Assembly (NCBI GenBank): GCA_913052185.1
Contig: CAJXFG010000002.1
Coordinates: 1-50,554 of the forward strand
Reading direction: 5' to 3'
From: an uncultured Synechococcus sp.
GTDB taxonomy: Bacteria > Cyanobacteriota > Cyanobacteriia > PCC-6307 > Cyanobiaceae
DNA: 50,554 nt
Both the position numbers and the translations under genes were made by a program. The notes under the pieces are model-generated. The model was not told the origin of the DNA. It made no database searches and saw only the letters and a program-made list of their open reading frames with translations. Below, piece by piece: positions 50,223 to 50,554 of the stretch; within the stretch, counting starts at the first letter, position 1, and each line of letters begins with the position of its first letter.

Positions 50223-50531
50223 GGTGTCTGATCCGGAATCAGCATCCGCAACGGAGCTCGGCTCTGCGGGCACCTCAGGGTCAGAGGCCAGTTCAGGCTC
50301 CTCTGTCACAAGCATGAGCTGTTCAAACGACAGCAGGAAGGTGCCTCTGGTGAAGCGGACTGCCGCCACGTCCGCAGGGTGCAGCGCCATGACCCTGCCG
50401 ACCTCATCGTGGGCCACCAGATCAGGGGGCCTGAGCATCGGCATGGGATCCGCTGTCTTGAGGAAGGTCTGAGGGCGAACCAGTCGCACCTGGTCACCGA
50501 TGGAAACGGACATCTCTGCTGGGCAATGCAT
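50211..50531 (-). CDS. sipA: SipA-like protein (DUF3148; NblS-interacting family)
   Basis: SIGDQVRLVRPQTFLKTADPMPMLRPPDLV...GRVMALHPADVAAVRFTRGTFLLSFEQL. Confidence 0.82.
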   Translation of the reverse strand: MHCPAEMSVSIGDQVRLVRPQTFLKTADPMPMLRPPDLVAHDEVGRVMALHPADVAAVRFTRGTFLLSFEQLMLVTEEPELASDPEVPAEPSSVADADSGSDTSSV

Positions 50532-50554
50532 CTCTCTTACAGCAGGATGGTGCG

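Overview
This 50.5 kb window looks like a core chromosomal segment of a marine picocyanobacterium (Synechococcus-type gene content: chlP, pcyA, sipA-like, ccsA, stpA, ferredoxin-type sir). About 50 protein-coding genes can be supported. I found no convincing tRNA, rRNA, CRISPR array, transposase or prophage. Main blocks: a polyphosphate-glucokinase-like gene; a Fur-family regulator with a long palindrome just upstream, next to a decapeptide-repeat DUF3721-type protein; a short SepF-like protein and ArsS; stpA (glucosylglycerol-phosphate phosphatase); an SbcD/SbcC-like pair; metY-metA; a short AT-richer stretch of small hypotheticals (about 21.3-24.6 kb); a tightly overlapping typA-DUF309-lptA-lptB-lptF series followed by ccsA; chlP, glyS and sir; an rpsB-tsf-hyp-recG series; a pcyA-devB-devC-devA series; twin M16 peptidases; and a SipA-like protein. 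No wholly new multi-gene system is obvious. The best leads are the palindromes upstream of fur and ppgK, the decapeptide-repeat protein, the pcyA-devBCA linkage, an SbcC-like ATPase without a CxxC zinc hook, the active/degenerate M16 pair, MetA residues that point to acetyl specificity, and several microproteins missing from the ORF track. All family assignments come from reading motifs by eye; no database search was run.
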